Positions 1 through 11,509 of a stretch of 64,000 bases of DNA are shown here, in pieces. The position numbers were made by a program, and so were the translations under genes. This stretch comes from Nepenthes gracilis (Eukaryota > Streptophyta > Magnoliopsida > Caryophyllales > Nepenthaceae), in the NCBI GenBank assembly GCA_033239525.1, contig BSYO01000031.1:3938467-4002466 (forward strand), written 5' to 3'. Position 1 is the stretch's first letter. The number at the start of each line of letters is the position of its first letter. Below the pieces are notes generated by a model. It ran no database searches. It was not told where the DNA came from and worked only from the letters and a program-made list of their open reading frames with translations.

Positions 1-516
1 CGGAATTAAAAATGCAATAAGAGAAAGAAAAGCATACGAGTGCACTTACCTCAATCCGATCTACAACTTCTTCAATTAGCTTTAAGTCAAAAACGAACTC
101 GATACCTCGATCTCCTCCTCTCTTTTCTTCTCCACCCTCCCTCTCTCCTCTCTTTGGTTTGTGCAAAAATGATGGAAAGAAATCTCGTGCACGTTTAAAT
201 AAAGAGACTAGCGCTCGAGCGCCAGTCAGGGCTAGCTTCGGGTGCACATGCGCTGGAATTGGCGCTCGAGCGCACAGCCAGCACGCTTCGAGCACGCATG
301 ATTTAGATTCAGTGCCTCCTATTAGCACTCAAGTTGCCAACAGGCACCAGTCCACCAGTTTTGGCACCTTAGTGCTGCCTCGAGCACCCGGCATGCGTCC
401 TCCACTGATATCCCATTTCGCCATCGAAACTTCAATTCCCGCATATATTAAGCCTAATTTTGTTATATTAACTTAATTATTTCTAATTATGATGTTTTAA
501 AAACCGAAACCTCACA
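1..516 (-). mobile_element. Partial LTR (family 1), minus orientation, cut by window edge
   Basis: Read on the minus strand from 516, the block begins TGTGAGG and runs through an AT-rich start. A GC-rich stretch with repeated CTCGAG follows (near 211, 262 and 380), then a TATA-like TATTTAAA complementary to about 194-201, then a pyrimidine/purine-biased leader (about 95-160 on the plus strand). The same order occurs in the copies at 7170-9327 and 16529-23515. The rest of the LTR lies outside the window. It abuts the Gypsy pol fossil starting about 517, so it probably inserted into that element. The small plus-strand ORF at 159-476 is a by-product of the GC-rich block. Confidence 0.6.
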
Positions 517-2090
517 AGAAGAAAGTCTCATTGTATATTTTAGCAAGAAACTTAATAAAACTCAAAAAAATAGAACAATTACGATAAAGAATTCTATACT
601 ATTGCATGTGCTATTGAGCTTTGGAGCTACTATTTGTTACTAAGAGAATTTATTATCTTCTTCGATCATGAGGTGCTGAAATTTGTCAACAAGTAGCAAA
701 AACGTAATCCAAGACATGGCTCTTGGGTTGAACTCCTTCAATTCTATGATTTTCTTATTTAGCACAAATCTGAAATCCAAAATAAGGTAACCGACACCTT
801 AAGCTAGCAATACTTATTATTTTTCATTTTACAAGATAAAATTGTCAGATTTGAAATAGTGAAAAACTTATGTAAAGATGATTCATTCTTTAGTCCATTT
901 ATAGAGGAGTGTGCGGCTTGCCTGATTAAGCAATTTTTGTTCCTTAATAGCTTTTTTTTTTTTTAAATCCGACTTTATATTCCTCAATATTATTTAAGAA
1001 AGACTATCTTAAAAGAAATTCTCACAGGAGGATTATAAGACACTTCGATCAAGATAATACTTTAGCACTTACACAAGAAAGAATTTTTTAGCCAAAAAAT
1101 GCTTGAGACATAAAGCAACTTATTGAACAATGTTGGATATGTTATGTGGCCAAAACTCATAATACTGGCTTATATACTCCCATTCCAATTCCTGTGGCTC
1201 CTTGAGAATATGCAAGTATTGATTTGTGCTTATGCTATCACAAACATAACAAAACAAAGACTCTATTATGGTGATAGTTAACCTGTTTTTTTAATATGGC
1301 ACACTTTATTCTATGTAGCTAAATGTTAGATACTTCAAGTGTTGCCAATTTACACTTTCAAGTGATAATGAAAATTCATGGAGTTTCAAAAACAATTACT
1401 TTTGATAGAACTCCGAGTATGTAGGATATTTTTGGCACACATTGTGAAATAAAATGGGCACTCGACTTAGATTTAGTGCATCTTTCTACCCATAAACATA
1501 TAAACAAATGGAGGTTAACAACTGGTGCCTTAGAAATTTGCTAAGAAGTATTGCTGGGAAGAACATTTGACAATGGGGCTTGGCACTTGCTCAAACCTAG
1601 TTTGCCTATAACAGGTTTTGAACTCAATCCACCAAAAGAACTCCAATTGAGGTGGTTTAGAACAATAATCTAGTTAGCTCGATCTACCTTATTCTAATCT
1701 TGCTACTGCCAACTTTTAGTGAAAATGCCAAAATTTGAGCTCAACAAATTAAGACAATGCATTCTGATGTACACGAACACATAGCCAAGCAAACGACTTA
1801 GTATAAAAATCAAGCAAACAAGTATTAGTAGGCACAGGAATTCAAGGAAGGTGATCTAGTGTGTGTTTACTTATGAAAGGAATAATTTCCTACCAAAAAT
1901 TTTTCTTAACTCAGTCCATGCGCGAATGAGTCATTCAAGATTCTTAAGAGGATTGATGACAATGTATATGAAACAGAACTTTTCGAAAGGTATGGCATAT
2001 TTTTAACTATTAATGTTGTCGATCTATAACCGCATTTTAGGGAAGCTAACTTGAGGACGAGTTTCTTCAAACTTGGAGAGAAATGGTCTT
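517..2090 (+). pseudogene. Ty3/Gypsy pol fossil: RNase H end, integrase, C-terminal region
   Basis: Three-frame reading gives scattered Gypsy pol similarity. Near 590-780 there is an RNase H tail (YDKEFY, then a DHEVLKF stretch and an HKSEIQNKV-like end). Near 960-1200 is an integrase N-terminal stretch (LYIPQYYLR). Near 1380-1660 is the integrase core (HGVSKTITFDR, then a decayed STHKHINKW). Near 1840-2060 is the C-terminal GDLVCVYL ... ILKRIDDNVYE ... LRTSFF end. Stops and frameshifts occur throughout, so it is dead. No LTR of this element is recognisable; the partial LTR ending at 516 is on the other strand and appears to be a later insertion. The lineage within Gypsy is not assigned. Confidence 0.7.
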
Positions 2091-2539
2091 AATTGAATAT
2101 AATCATTTTATTGATGGTATGTCCATTATCTATAGCGGCATAGCAAATATTAGTAAAATGACAATAAGAATTCAAAGTTTTACCATTGACCATCAAATCT
2201 TCAAAGAAAAATTAGAAGATGGAGTGTTAACTAGGGATAAGCCGCCCTAAGTTATTCCACTGTCCCTTGGGACACCTCCCTCGCTTAGTTCAAGAAGATT
2301 AAAAATAAAAAGCGTCTAATTATCTAATTTAACTGTCTGAATTATCCTAAATTTTATAAATTATTAATAATTTATTTGTTTAAATATCATAAATTTTATT
2401 ATCAACTTTTATTTTAAAATTTTTAAAAGAGTTCTAATTTTAATTTGATAAATTTTAAATATTATTCTTTATTCTAAAATTTTGACTTTCTTTTCATTGA
2501 ACTAATTCAAAATTTCTTCTTGTTTTAGCTTCCACTCAA
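2091..2539. other. AT-rich spacer
   Basis: This stretch lies between the Gypsy integrase end and the interspersed repeat. It is AT-rich without a reading frame, TIR or LTR edge that I can support. It may be the decayed 3' untranslated part of the Gypsy fossil. Confidence 0.4.
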
Positions 2540-3780
2540 ACCGTTCTTGGTTTTTTTGAGAACGGTGTCATATATGGTAATATATACATGATGTTGACAA
2601 TATAAAAAAAGTCTAATCAATATCTCAAAAAATAGTGTTGAGCTATTTATAATTTTTTACAACATAGCAATATTACATAATACCAAAATAATATGATAAA
2701 TGTTAAAAATATTTTATATTGATATATTTTATGATTAAATAAAATAAGTATTTTGAAGACTTCTCAAATATTAGTAAAAATCAGTTTGGATACATGCTCA
2801 TTTGCAAATACACCATATTTCAATATCTATGCCTAACTTGCATCTAATAAGTGTATGTGCATGTTTTATCCAAAATATCCATACCTGATGTGTACTTGAG
2901 CTACACATTAGCATTATTTATACAGAATACCTACGCCTAATATGTGCCTGAACCACACATGGGCGCAGTTTACCCAGTATACACACGCTTGACATGTACC
3001 TAAATGGTGTACGTGCATTGAGGTACGTATCTCTTATTAAAACTTACATGCCTGAAGCATGCCCAAGCAGTGCATGTATGCTGAGGCACTGTTTTCCTAA
3101 TAGCCGTGTATTTTTGACCTAATCTCTAACCTTATCTATATGTACCCCACTTTCAAATATTTATGCAAGAATGAAAATAGTAAAAAGCAGTTGTTATCTC
3201 AAAAACTCTCTTTGATGGAAGTAAATAGCCACCATTTAAGAAAACCATTCCTTAATCTTATGATAAATCGTCATGGTTTTCTCATCCAACTCATTTCTCC
3301 ATTGTATTGTACACTGACTCTAACCTGTAAGCCTTTATTGAGATGTCAACAACATGAATATTGAGATTCAATAGTATGTAAAAATTTTATAATAAATAAA
3401 ATAAGATTGATAGGAAGATCAAAAGGTTCTAATTCTGCTGCTAGAAACAAAACTAAAGAGTTCCTTAGTGGGGATTACAAATTGAGAATAAGTTGATTAA
3501 TATTTAGTATATCTGTACCACTAAAACTGTAAGTTAGAATTCTTAGTAAATTACTTTAACTAATTATAGAAACCCGAAGAGTTGTAATTGATAAATATTG
3601 ATTATCGAGATTTTTCAAAATTATGCATGTTAATTTTTGTATGATTCATATTTGTTTTAGTGCCATAATTTGTTGTACAATTTATATCTATTTAAATCTA
3701 AATTAGAATATACTCTACGTGTATTATATATTCAAATTTATTTTATTTTTGTGATTTTAAAGGATATAAATATTTTGAGA
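2540..3780. repeat. Interspersed repeat A, uninterrupted copy
   Basis: The first half (about 2560-3130) contains diverged repeats of a phrase of the type 'ccta.tatgtgcctgaaccacacatg' and matches 13880-14268. The second half (about 3120-3780) matches 25404-26290, for example 'taacctgtaagcctt' and 'caatagtatgtaaaa'. In the other locus the two halves are separated by the nested LTR stack at 14269-25403. This copy therefore shows what that locus looked like before insertion. No coding capacity is visible; the ORF at 3140-3364 is not conserved in the second copy. The class of element is unknown. Confidence 0.6.
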
Positions 3781-4380
3781 TTTGGGATCTCATAGCCTTT
3801 TTAAATTGTGCAGATGCTACTCTGCCCGATTACTGCACTATTATGAGTTGAATTAGCATCATCGTCGCCTTGTATGCTGAACTAGCACCTGATGATTCAG
3901 CTGGTGGTGGTGGATGGTGGTTCAGTAGTATAGTTTTTGCTCCAGTGCTGCTGAAGCCTGGGAGCAGCTCTTTTTCTTCTGAACTGAAGCCGGCCCTCTG
4001 GACTAAATTTGTTGATAAATAGGACTCCACTATGAGGCGAAGATCTCCCATGGGCTTTGTTTGCTTCTGAATCCTGCTATTGACCTCTGTTTTCATCTCC
4101 TCCCATGGGCATACCTCCAGTTCGTGGCTGATGGTTTTGAGCAACAGACCGAGGTGTCGCAAAAGATAGATTTTATCTTTTGTCGGTATTGTAGAATGTT
4201 GTCCTACTGGAGGACCCAATTTTGTGTTATTTTTTGGTATCATTTGATATATCAAGGTGCTCGGGGTATGCCCTAGCGTTTATGCTTTAACTCAAGTCGA
4301 AAAATACTTGGAGATAAAGTATAGATTGTGTAATTTTTTTCTTCCTTTAATCCAAATTTACTTACTTACAAAAAAAAAAA
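3781..4380 (-). other. Unidentified block with a 141-codon minus-strand ORF
   Basis: Base composition is clearly higher in GC than in the flanks. The minus strand is open from 4255 to 3830 (141 codons). The predicted protein starts with a mostly polar stretch containing a leucine-rich segment (YLLRHLGLLLKTISHELEV). A charged middle follows, then a Pro-rich segment (HHPPPPAESSGASS). I recognise no family. On the plus strand the block ends in an A-run at about 4370-4380, which would fit a retroposed sequence in plus orientation, and that argues against the minus ORF being a gene. It could be a captured gene fragment or a decayed LINE tail. Confidence 0.2.
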
Positions 4381-6532
4381 GGCCGGAGTTCAATTATTAT
4401 TAAAATCATAATTAATTAAGTTAAAATAATTAAAATTGATATCAAAAAAATATAAAAATTAGGTCAAAACTTGATCCTTGTAGCCACACTTGAGGGATGC
4501 CTAATCAGCACTTGAGCACGCAATTCCAGAATGCTCATGCTCCAGGCACAGTTAATGGATGCTCAAGCGTGTCAAGGAAGAATGTTCATGCTCAAGGCAC
4601 GACTGAGGAATGCCACAAGCGTGCTATGGCAGATTGTCTGTACTCAAAGCGCGCCTGAGAAGGTACTCGTGCGTCGTAATATTTAGCTATACTGCCTGAC
4701 GTGTGCTCGACCAGCTTTCGAGCGCCACTTCTGTATGAATATGAGACCCAACTACTTTTGTATCATTTTTCAACAGGATAGAGAGAGGAAAGAGAAGGAG
4801 ACGAGGAGAAGAGAGAGAAAGAGATAGAGGAAGCCAAGAAAGCTCAATTCAAGTGAACCAAGTTAGATTTTGGATAAATTTGAACCAAGGCAAGTGCATT
4901 CGAAATCCCTCTTCCTTTGTTACTATCCTTTTCTCAATTTTCATAGCATTTCTTATTTTAAATACTTATGCATGATATAATTTCGAAGCTAAGATATTTA
5001 TATTTAGTATGGATGTGAAAATTTTCTATTCTTCTACAATTATGCATGAATTTTATGCTAAACATATGTACATTGTTTGCATCAGTGAAATTCTACATTT
5101 TTCTGTCTTACATGTCTAAAATTATAAATACATGACTATGATATGCTTCAAATTCGTATATGATGATCTGCATGTTTGAGGAAATTCCTGCATGTTTGAA
5201 AATTATCTTACATCTTTCAAATTCTCAAGTTTTCTTTGTGCAATGGTAACATAAAATAAGTTACCAATTTACTAGAATTAACTAATGTAAAATTTCAGAA
5301 TTAAAGCCTTTATATGTTCAAAAAATTTGCATGTCTAATTCCTACACATCTTCGTATAATACATGTTAAGAATTTATAAAATTTGAAAAGAATACTCTAT
5401 AATTATGTCAAGAACTTTGAACATTTTCTTCATAATGAGAAAATATAAGAAATATAAATAATTGTGTAGAGTTTTTTATAAATATAAGTATATGACCATA
5501 GTTATTGTTCAGTGGATATTATATTATGGTATATCTTAGCATATTATAGTGGTAAATCAATGTCCAAACATATCATTTATGGGTGAAAATAGTGCTTAGT
5601 GTCATCTACAAGGTTATATGCATAATGGCCTATTTACGAATCTTGAATAATAGCGTACGGTATTTAGTTATATGAAAATAAATATAATCTGAGTTTTGAT
5701 TATCCGCTTCTTAGTTGGTAAGACCCTACTGACCCTTTGGTCTCTAAGAAAATCAAGTTTCAGTATGATTTAATGACATAAAATTGAACAAGAACATGAT
5801 AAAGAATTCTAAAAAGATAAACTTGAAAATCTTACATAACTATTATGGAAATTCATATCATTGCATCATATTCTATCTTTCATTCTAATATGTGTTTTAA
5901 TGCAAGTTATATATTTAATTTTAAAATTATATGCCTTACTAAACTTTCGACTCACTTCTTACTTTCTATTTTACTAACCCATTTAGATAAAAGGTTCGGA
6001 TACTTACAAGATGATCGGGATTGAAGGGTGAATCTGTTCAAAGATGTTAGAATTAGAATTTATAAATTTTGATACTGATTTTATTTTCAGATAGTAGTTT
6101 AATATTGTATTTTAGTTTTGGACAGCAATTTGATGTGCTTAGTATAATTAGATTACAGCTTGTAAGTTGTTAGACGAATGTTGGTTTAATTAGTATCTTG
6201 CTGATGTAGTTCATGTTGATTTCGGATTGTAACACAAGAGAAGTTAATTATCCAACTATATGAAAGCTGTGATATTTAGTTATTGTGATGATTACTCTAA
6301 TTTTTTATATGGACAGATATAGCTCCTTACGTATAATCCAACGGCACAATTTGGTCGATGTCGAAACCATTTGAGACATAACATTTTTCAGATTCTATGT
6401 ATAGGTTTATTATTTTATTTGATCATTCAAGATATCGATATAAAGTTTATGTTCAATATTACTTAGACGGCTAATCAGTTAATTTCAATACTAGAAAATT
6501 GTTAATGACGGGATCGGAATTGAGATGTGACA
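4381..6532 (+). mobile_element. Family 1 LTR, about 2.15 kb, plus orientation
   Basis: The start is degenerate (about 4381). The block holds the AT-rich opening shared with 7170 onward, then a GC-rich U3 with CTCGA motifs (4480-4730). A purine-rich leader (4780-4850) leads into 'ggcaagtgcattcgaaa', followed by a long AT-rich U5. It ends TGTGACA at 6526-6532. Length and internal order match the solo LTR at 7170-9327. Directly after it, at 6533, comes Copia gag sequence equivalent to 19226 onward. No target duplication is visible and the Copia leader that should lie to its left is missing, so the left junction is rearranged. Confidence 0.6.
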
Positions 6533-9500
6533 ATACTAGTCAGTCCTTTTTCATTCCTCTCTACTTCAATAGGTGCAATTTATGCTTTTTGAAATGTCTA
6601 CATAAGAGCCTTTCTAAAATTAATAGATAAACTGGTGCAGGATAGTACTCAATAGGATTGGGCACTGCCCAAGAGTACACCCAATTATGAAAACAAAGTT
6701 CTATCATTATGAATTAAAGAAAAACTAGATGCGTGCAATTGGAATAGTAAAGGGCTCTATACTATTTTTTATGGTTGTTTTTTTGAATGAATTCAAACAT
6801 ATCTCCATGTGCACAACCAAAAATGCTTGGGAGATACTAGAAATCAATATAAAGAAACTAAAATGATTAAGAACTCTTGAAGAAATTAGGATAAAAGATG
6901 ATGAGACATTTGATAAATTCTATGTCTAGTAAATGGTATTGCGAAGTCCACATCCAACCTTGATGGAAGAATTCCTAAAACCTGAATTATCCATAAAATC
7001 ATAAGATCACTTCCTAAGCGAATTAGACCTGAAGTCACAACTATTGAAGAAAGTAAAAATTTTACAAATTAAATTTTAAAAACTTGTCGAATCATTAATA
7101 AAAAAAAAAATCCATTGCACTAGAATCCTCCAAGGAAAAATTAAAAATGGATACGATGAAGAATCCCTTTGTAAAGATTGAATTTTTAAATTATATTAAT
7201 TATAATTAATTAAATTAATATAATTAAAATTGAGATCTAAGAATATACAAAATTGGGACAAAGAGTCAATGGGATTGATCAAATGCTCGACGCACACTCG
7301 AGCTTGAATTTGAGTGTGTTTGGAACTCAATGGACGTTTGAGTCATGCTTGAGCATGGTTTCCAATAAGGTCGCATCTGAGTAGTGCTTGAATGATGCTC
7401 GAGCATGAGATGGGTATATAAGCGTGCACGGGTTAGAGTTTTGTCATCTTTTTGTGTAGAACTGCGAGAAAAGAGAGAAAAAACTGAGGAGAAAGGAGAG
7501 AAGAAATTAGGGAGGCTTCAATAGCTCAAATTAGTCCGATCAAAGTAAGGATTTGGATAATCAAGTCGAGGCAAGTACATTTTAAGCTCCCTCTTTCACT
7601 TGTTGATTCATTGCCCTTTCTTTGAGTATTCTTCCTCTAATACTTATCCAAACTAAAATTTTGAAATTATGATGTATAAATCTTGCATGAATGTTAATTT
7701 CTTCCGATTTTAAGAAGAAATTCCATACCCAAATATCTGTATCATGTCATATATGCTATATTTTTGTATCTGAACTATTTTTCATGCCTGAAAATGTGAT
7801 ATTTTGCTCTTGCATGTCTAGACTTTGAACCCAATACTCACATTTGTCTATGAATTATCAATTTTAAGTCATTTCATGTTACATTATATATTGCATGTTC
7901 TGAAATTCAGTAAAATACCCTACTTGTTTATTAAATTTGTATCAAGTTTTCTAATTTATCTCTACATGAGCCATCATTGATTCTTGTTAAGTTTCACTTA
8001 ATTTTGGTAAACTTTATCATGGAAAAAGAAAAAAAATACTAAATTATGAGAAAAATTTTACAATTATGACTAGAAATGATGAACCGTTCTTCAAAAGAGT
8101 GAGAACTAAGAATTAAGAAGTAAAAGGCAAAGTTTTTTCTAAGTTAAATATTGGACCAAAGTTATGATTCAGTGGATAGTATATTATGGTATTCCTTAAT
8201 ATATCATAGTGGAAGATAGATATTTGAACTTATGGAATCACAGGTTAAGAAATAGCATCTAGTCCCATCTATAGGATTATATATACACGGCTTACCTTTG
8301 GGTTTTGAATAGAAGCATATGACATTTGATTATGAGGGAGCATATACAATTCAAGTTTCAATTGATCGCTCATTTAGTTGATAATGTTTATTAGCCCTGA
8401 TCCCTAAGGAAAAAATTTTAAGTATGTTTTGATGGCTAAGGTTAAGAAAGAACAAGATAAGAAATCCGAAAATGTATCATGTAAATTTTTATACTCATCA
8501 TTCATACCATTACATTTTATTATGATTTATATTCCTTCCGATATATACTTAAATATAAAATATGTATATTTTTTGATATATATTATGCCTTACTGAACAT
8601 TTGATTACTCATTACTGTTTTTACTAACCCCCTCAAATGAGATATACAAGTCCCTATCAGGCATTTAAAATTGAAGGACCGTGCAAATAAAAGGAGTTTA
8701 GAGTAATAAATTGATGATGATTATTACCGTTTAGTAATTCTAAATAATCTTAAATTGTATTATGTTTTGGTTGGACAGTATTCGGATAATGGGTAATGAA
8801 TCTAATGCTGTATTTTATCTGATTAGACTTTTTAGATGATATTAGCTTATAATTCGGTCATTCAGACAGCTTTAGAACATATTGAATGATGTAATTTGAT
8901 GTATTTTAGGCGATTTTTAAGTTTGAATAACAGGTTGTATCGGTTTAAGATCCGCTGTGGTCATATGTTATAATTTTAAGTATCGTATGTCCATGATTTA
9001 GTGTCAGTTTGATATTATTAGTAGTTTTAATTTTGTTCGATCAAATTTATAGATGCTTAATTGCTTCCACAGATGATTATATATTGATTATTGTATTGTA
9101 CAGTCATCAATTCTTACTTAAGATCTGACGTCGAGTTGTTTGGGTCAGTATCGGAGTCACACTATGATGTGACAGGTATATGGATCTTATGCATAATTGT
9201 GTATTATTATATATGTGATTGGTCATAGTATTGACAAGGAGTCCACGTCCAAAAATTATTTAACGATTATTTAGTTAATTAATATTGATTAAGTGTTAAT
9301 ATCGGAATCGGGTTATTGGATGTGACACCCTTAGTGATGAGGATTTTACTTTGTGAAAAAATTTAAAAAGTTATTTAAAAATAACAAAAAAACTTCTATC
9401 ACCAAAAGAAATGCTTTCACACAATGTACTATAAAAGAGAGAGAGAGAGAAAGAGAGAATAAAAATTTTCAAGAAATTCGGTGTCATGAATGTCAATTTC

Positions 9501-9560
9501 GGACATATTTGAACAGGGCATCCAAATTTTAAGTATGATTAATAGTGTTTACTTAAGATT
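6533..9560 (+). pseudogene. Copia gag fossil split by a solo LTR
   Basis: The region 6533-7169 aligns codon by codon with the gag start at 19226 onward: the opening 'atactagtca', the bases preceding a KxxF stretch, and 'gatgaagaatc' at the break. After the solo LTR the gag frame resumes at 9333 with 'agtgatgagg'. It runs to a degenerate zinc knuckle near 9476-9520 that begins CHEC but has lost the downstream His and Cys. Many stops and a few frameshifts are present. The product would have been the capsid/nucleocapsid of the element; it cannot be made now. Confidence 0.7.
7170..9327 (+). mobile_element. Solo LTR, family 1 (2158 bp), with CCCTT target duplication
   Basis: It begins TGTAAAG at 7170 and ends TGTGACA at 9327. 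The flanks are CCCTT at 7165-7169 and again at 9328-9332, a perfect 5-bp duplication. It interrupts a Copia gag reading frame that continues on both sides, so both ends are certain. Inside are an AT-rich start, a GC-rich U3 with CTCGAG near 7296 and 7398, a TATA box (TATATAAG, 7415-7422), a purine-rich leader (7460-7520), 'aggcaagtac' and a 1.7-kb AT-rich U5. There is no internal domain, so it is a solo LTR left by recombination between two LTRs. Its superfamily cannot be read from the LTR alone. Confidence 0.9.
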
Positions 9561-9989
9561 TGGAATAGATAAAACTCTATGCGAACTTTGAAAACATTTT
9601 TGGGAGTAAATATTACATAATATAGGATAGAAAAAATTTTAAAAAGTTTGACTCAAAAAGTAATAAATTAATTTTTTAGGATACTCTCACTGCAATAAAG
9701 CCTGCAAAGTGTACAACCTTTATACCCTAACCAAGATGAAATCTATCAATATTATAATTGACGACATTTTAAATGAGTAGCATGTGGAAGGTGAATGCTC
9801 GAAAAAAGCAAGTGGCAAAAAATGAACCTAGTGCTGAAACATCCGTTGATAAAAGCCCTAATGAGGCTCAATACATTACACTAGGTAAGAAGTCTTGATC
9901 TAGAGTCAAACTAAATCATCCCAATGATTACATCATAGTTGACCTAAATGAGGGAATGCTATTGGGCCAACAAGTTCTAAATCAACTTA
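9561..9989 (+). pseudogene. Copia linker between gag and reverse transcriptase (deleted pol N-terminus)
   Basis: This stretch holds short, frame-shifting remnants, including an acidic/lysine-rich piece near 9770-9850 and the lead-in to the reverse transcriptase near 9900-9990. The protease and integrase normally found here in Copia pol are absent, so there has been a large internal deletion. Confidence 0.5.
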
Positions 9990-10735
9990 CTTTTACATAT
10001 TATATTTCACTTATTGAGCTGAAAAGGTTGAAAAAGCCTTAAATAATGAATACTTGACTAATGCCATGGATCAAGAACTAAATCAATTTATTAGGAATAA
10101 TGTGTCGATTTTGGTATCCAAACCTTAAAACACTAATGCAATTGGAACCAAGTAAATCTTTAAAATTAAATCAAATGAAAAAAGTAACATCATTAAAAAT
10201 ATTGTCTAGCTGCCCATGGCTATACTCAAATCAAGGCTGTAGATTTTGATGAAATATTTGCTCTCATAGCTCCTTTAGAATTCATAAGAATCTATTATCC
10301 ATTGCCTATGCAATTGGGATTAAATTTTGCCAAATTGATATCAAAAATACCTTTCTTAACAGTATCATTCAAGAGAAAGCGTACGTTGAGCAACCAAAAG
10401 GATTTATTGATCCCTTGTTACCCAATCATGTATACAAGTTCAAAAAGGCCCTATATAGTCATAAGCAAGTTCCTAGAGCCTGATATGAGCACCTCATCTC
10501 ATATCTTAGAGACCACGATTTTAGTGTAGATAGTGTTGACCAAACTCTATTTGTCAAAGTTGCTGATAAATGCATTACTGTAACTCAAATCTATGTGGAT
10601 GATTTGGTATTTGGTTCTATTGTGGACTCCTACGCTCATGAGTTCACAAAATATATGACCTTCAAATTTAAAATGAGTATAGTAGGTGACTTAACATTCT
10701 TTCTCGACCTTTATTTCATATAGCTTTACCATGGG
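9990..10735 (+). pseudogene. Copia reverse transcriptase fossil
   Basis: The recognisable Copia RT order is an EKALNNEYLTNAMDQEL stretch (about 10025-10085), a QIDIKNTFLN-like stretch near 10330, EQPKGF near 10390 and the catalytic box IYVDDLVFG with its YVDD at 10592-10603. The frame changes several times and stops are frequent upstream of the catalytic box. Protein function is lost. It lies directly upstream of the RNase H part, as in Copia pol. Confidence 0.75.
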
Positions 10736-10869
10736 ATTTTTTGTTTCCCATCAAAATATGCAAAGAACCTCATCAAATGGTTTAAGTTAGACAATAAAAG
10801 GCACGCTCAAACACACATGAGTATTTTGGCCAAATTAGATTAAGAACCCACCAACAAGAGTATAGATCA

Positions 10870-11480
10870 AACTTTTAATAGAAGTATAATAGGCAGTCCT
10901 GTCTACTTAACTGCATGTAGACGTGACATATCATTCAATATGAGCGTGTGTGCTCAATATCAATTAAACCCTAAGAAATCACATTTAAGTACTATCAAAC
11001 AAATTATACGTTATGTAAATGGCACTTTCGATTATGGCATCCTCTACTTACGTGACTCCAATCTTGACCTAGCCTACAACTCATATGTCAATTGGGCTAA
11101 AAATGCTGATAATAAAAAAATTACCTTTAAAGGATGCTTCTATATAGGATCTGATCCAATAGTTTAGATGAGAAAGAAGTGAAATTTAATTTCATTATCT
11201 ACTGTCGAAGCTGAGTATATCATTGTTGGAAGCAATTGTACTCAACTACTGTAGATGAAATAAATATTATATGACTATAGTATCATTCAGGATACTGTAA
11301 CCATCTATTGTGACAACACTAGTGCCATCAATATTTTGAAGAACCCTGTTCAATACTTACGTACTAAATGCACTGATATTAGACATCATTTCATTTATAT
11401 ACTTGGTAAAACTTGTGTCATTACTCTAGAACAGATTTCAACAAAACATCAATTGGCCGACATTCTCACCAAACCTTAGA
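10870..11480 (+). pseudogene. Copia RNase H / pol C-terminus fossil
   Basis: The longest open piece (10940-11167) includes LSTIKQIIRYVNGT. It is followed by the LSTVEAEYI motif near 11200, a CDNTSAI block near 11310 and the typical closing DIRHHF ... KHQLADILTKP (about 11380-11478). This order is diagnostic of the Ty1/Copia C-terminus. In-frame stops at about 11166 and elsewhere disable it. Confidence 0.8.
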
Positions 11481-11509
11481 TAGTCTTTGGTTCGAGTCTC
11501 TTAGAAAGG

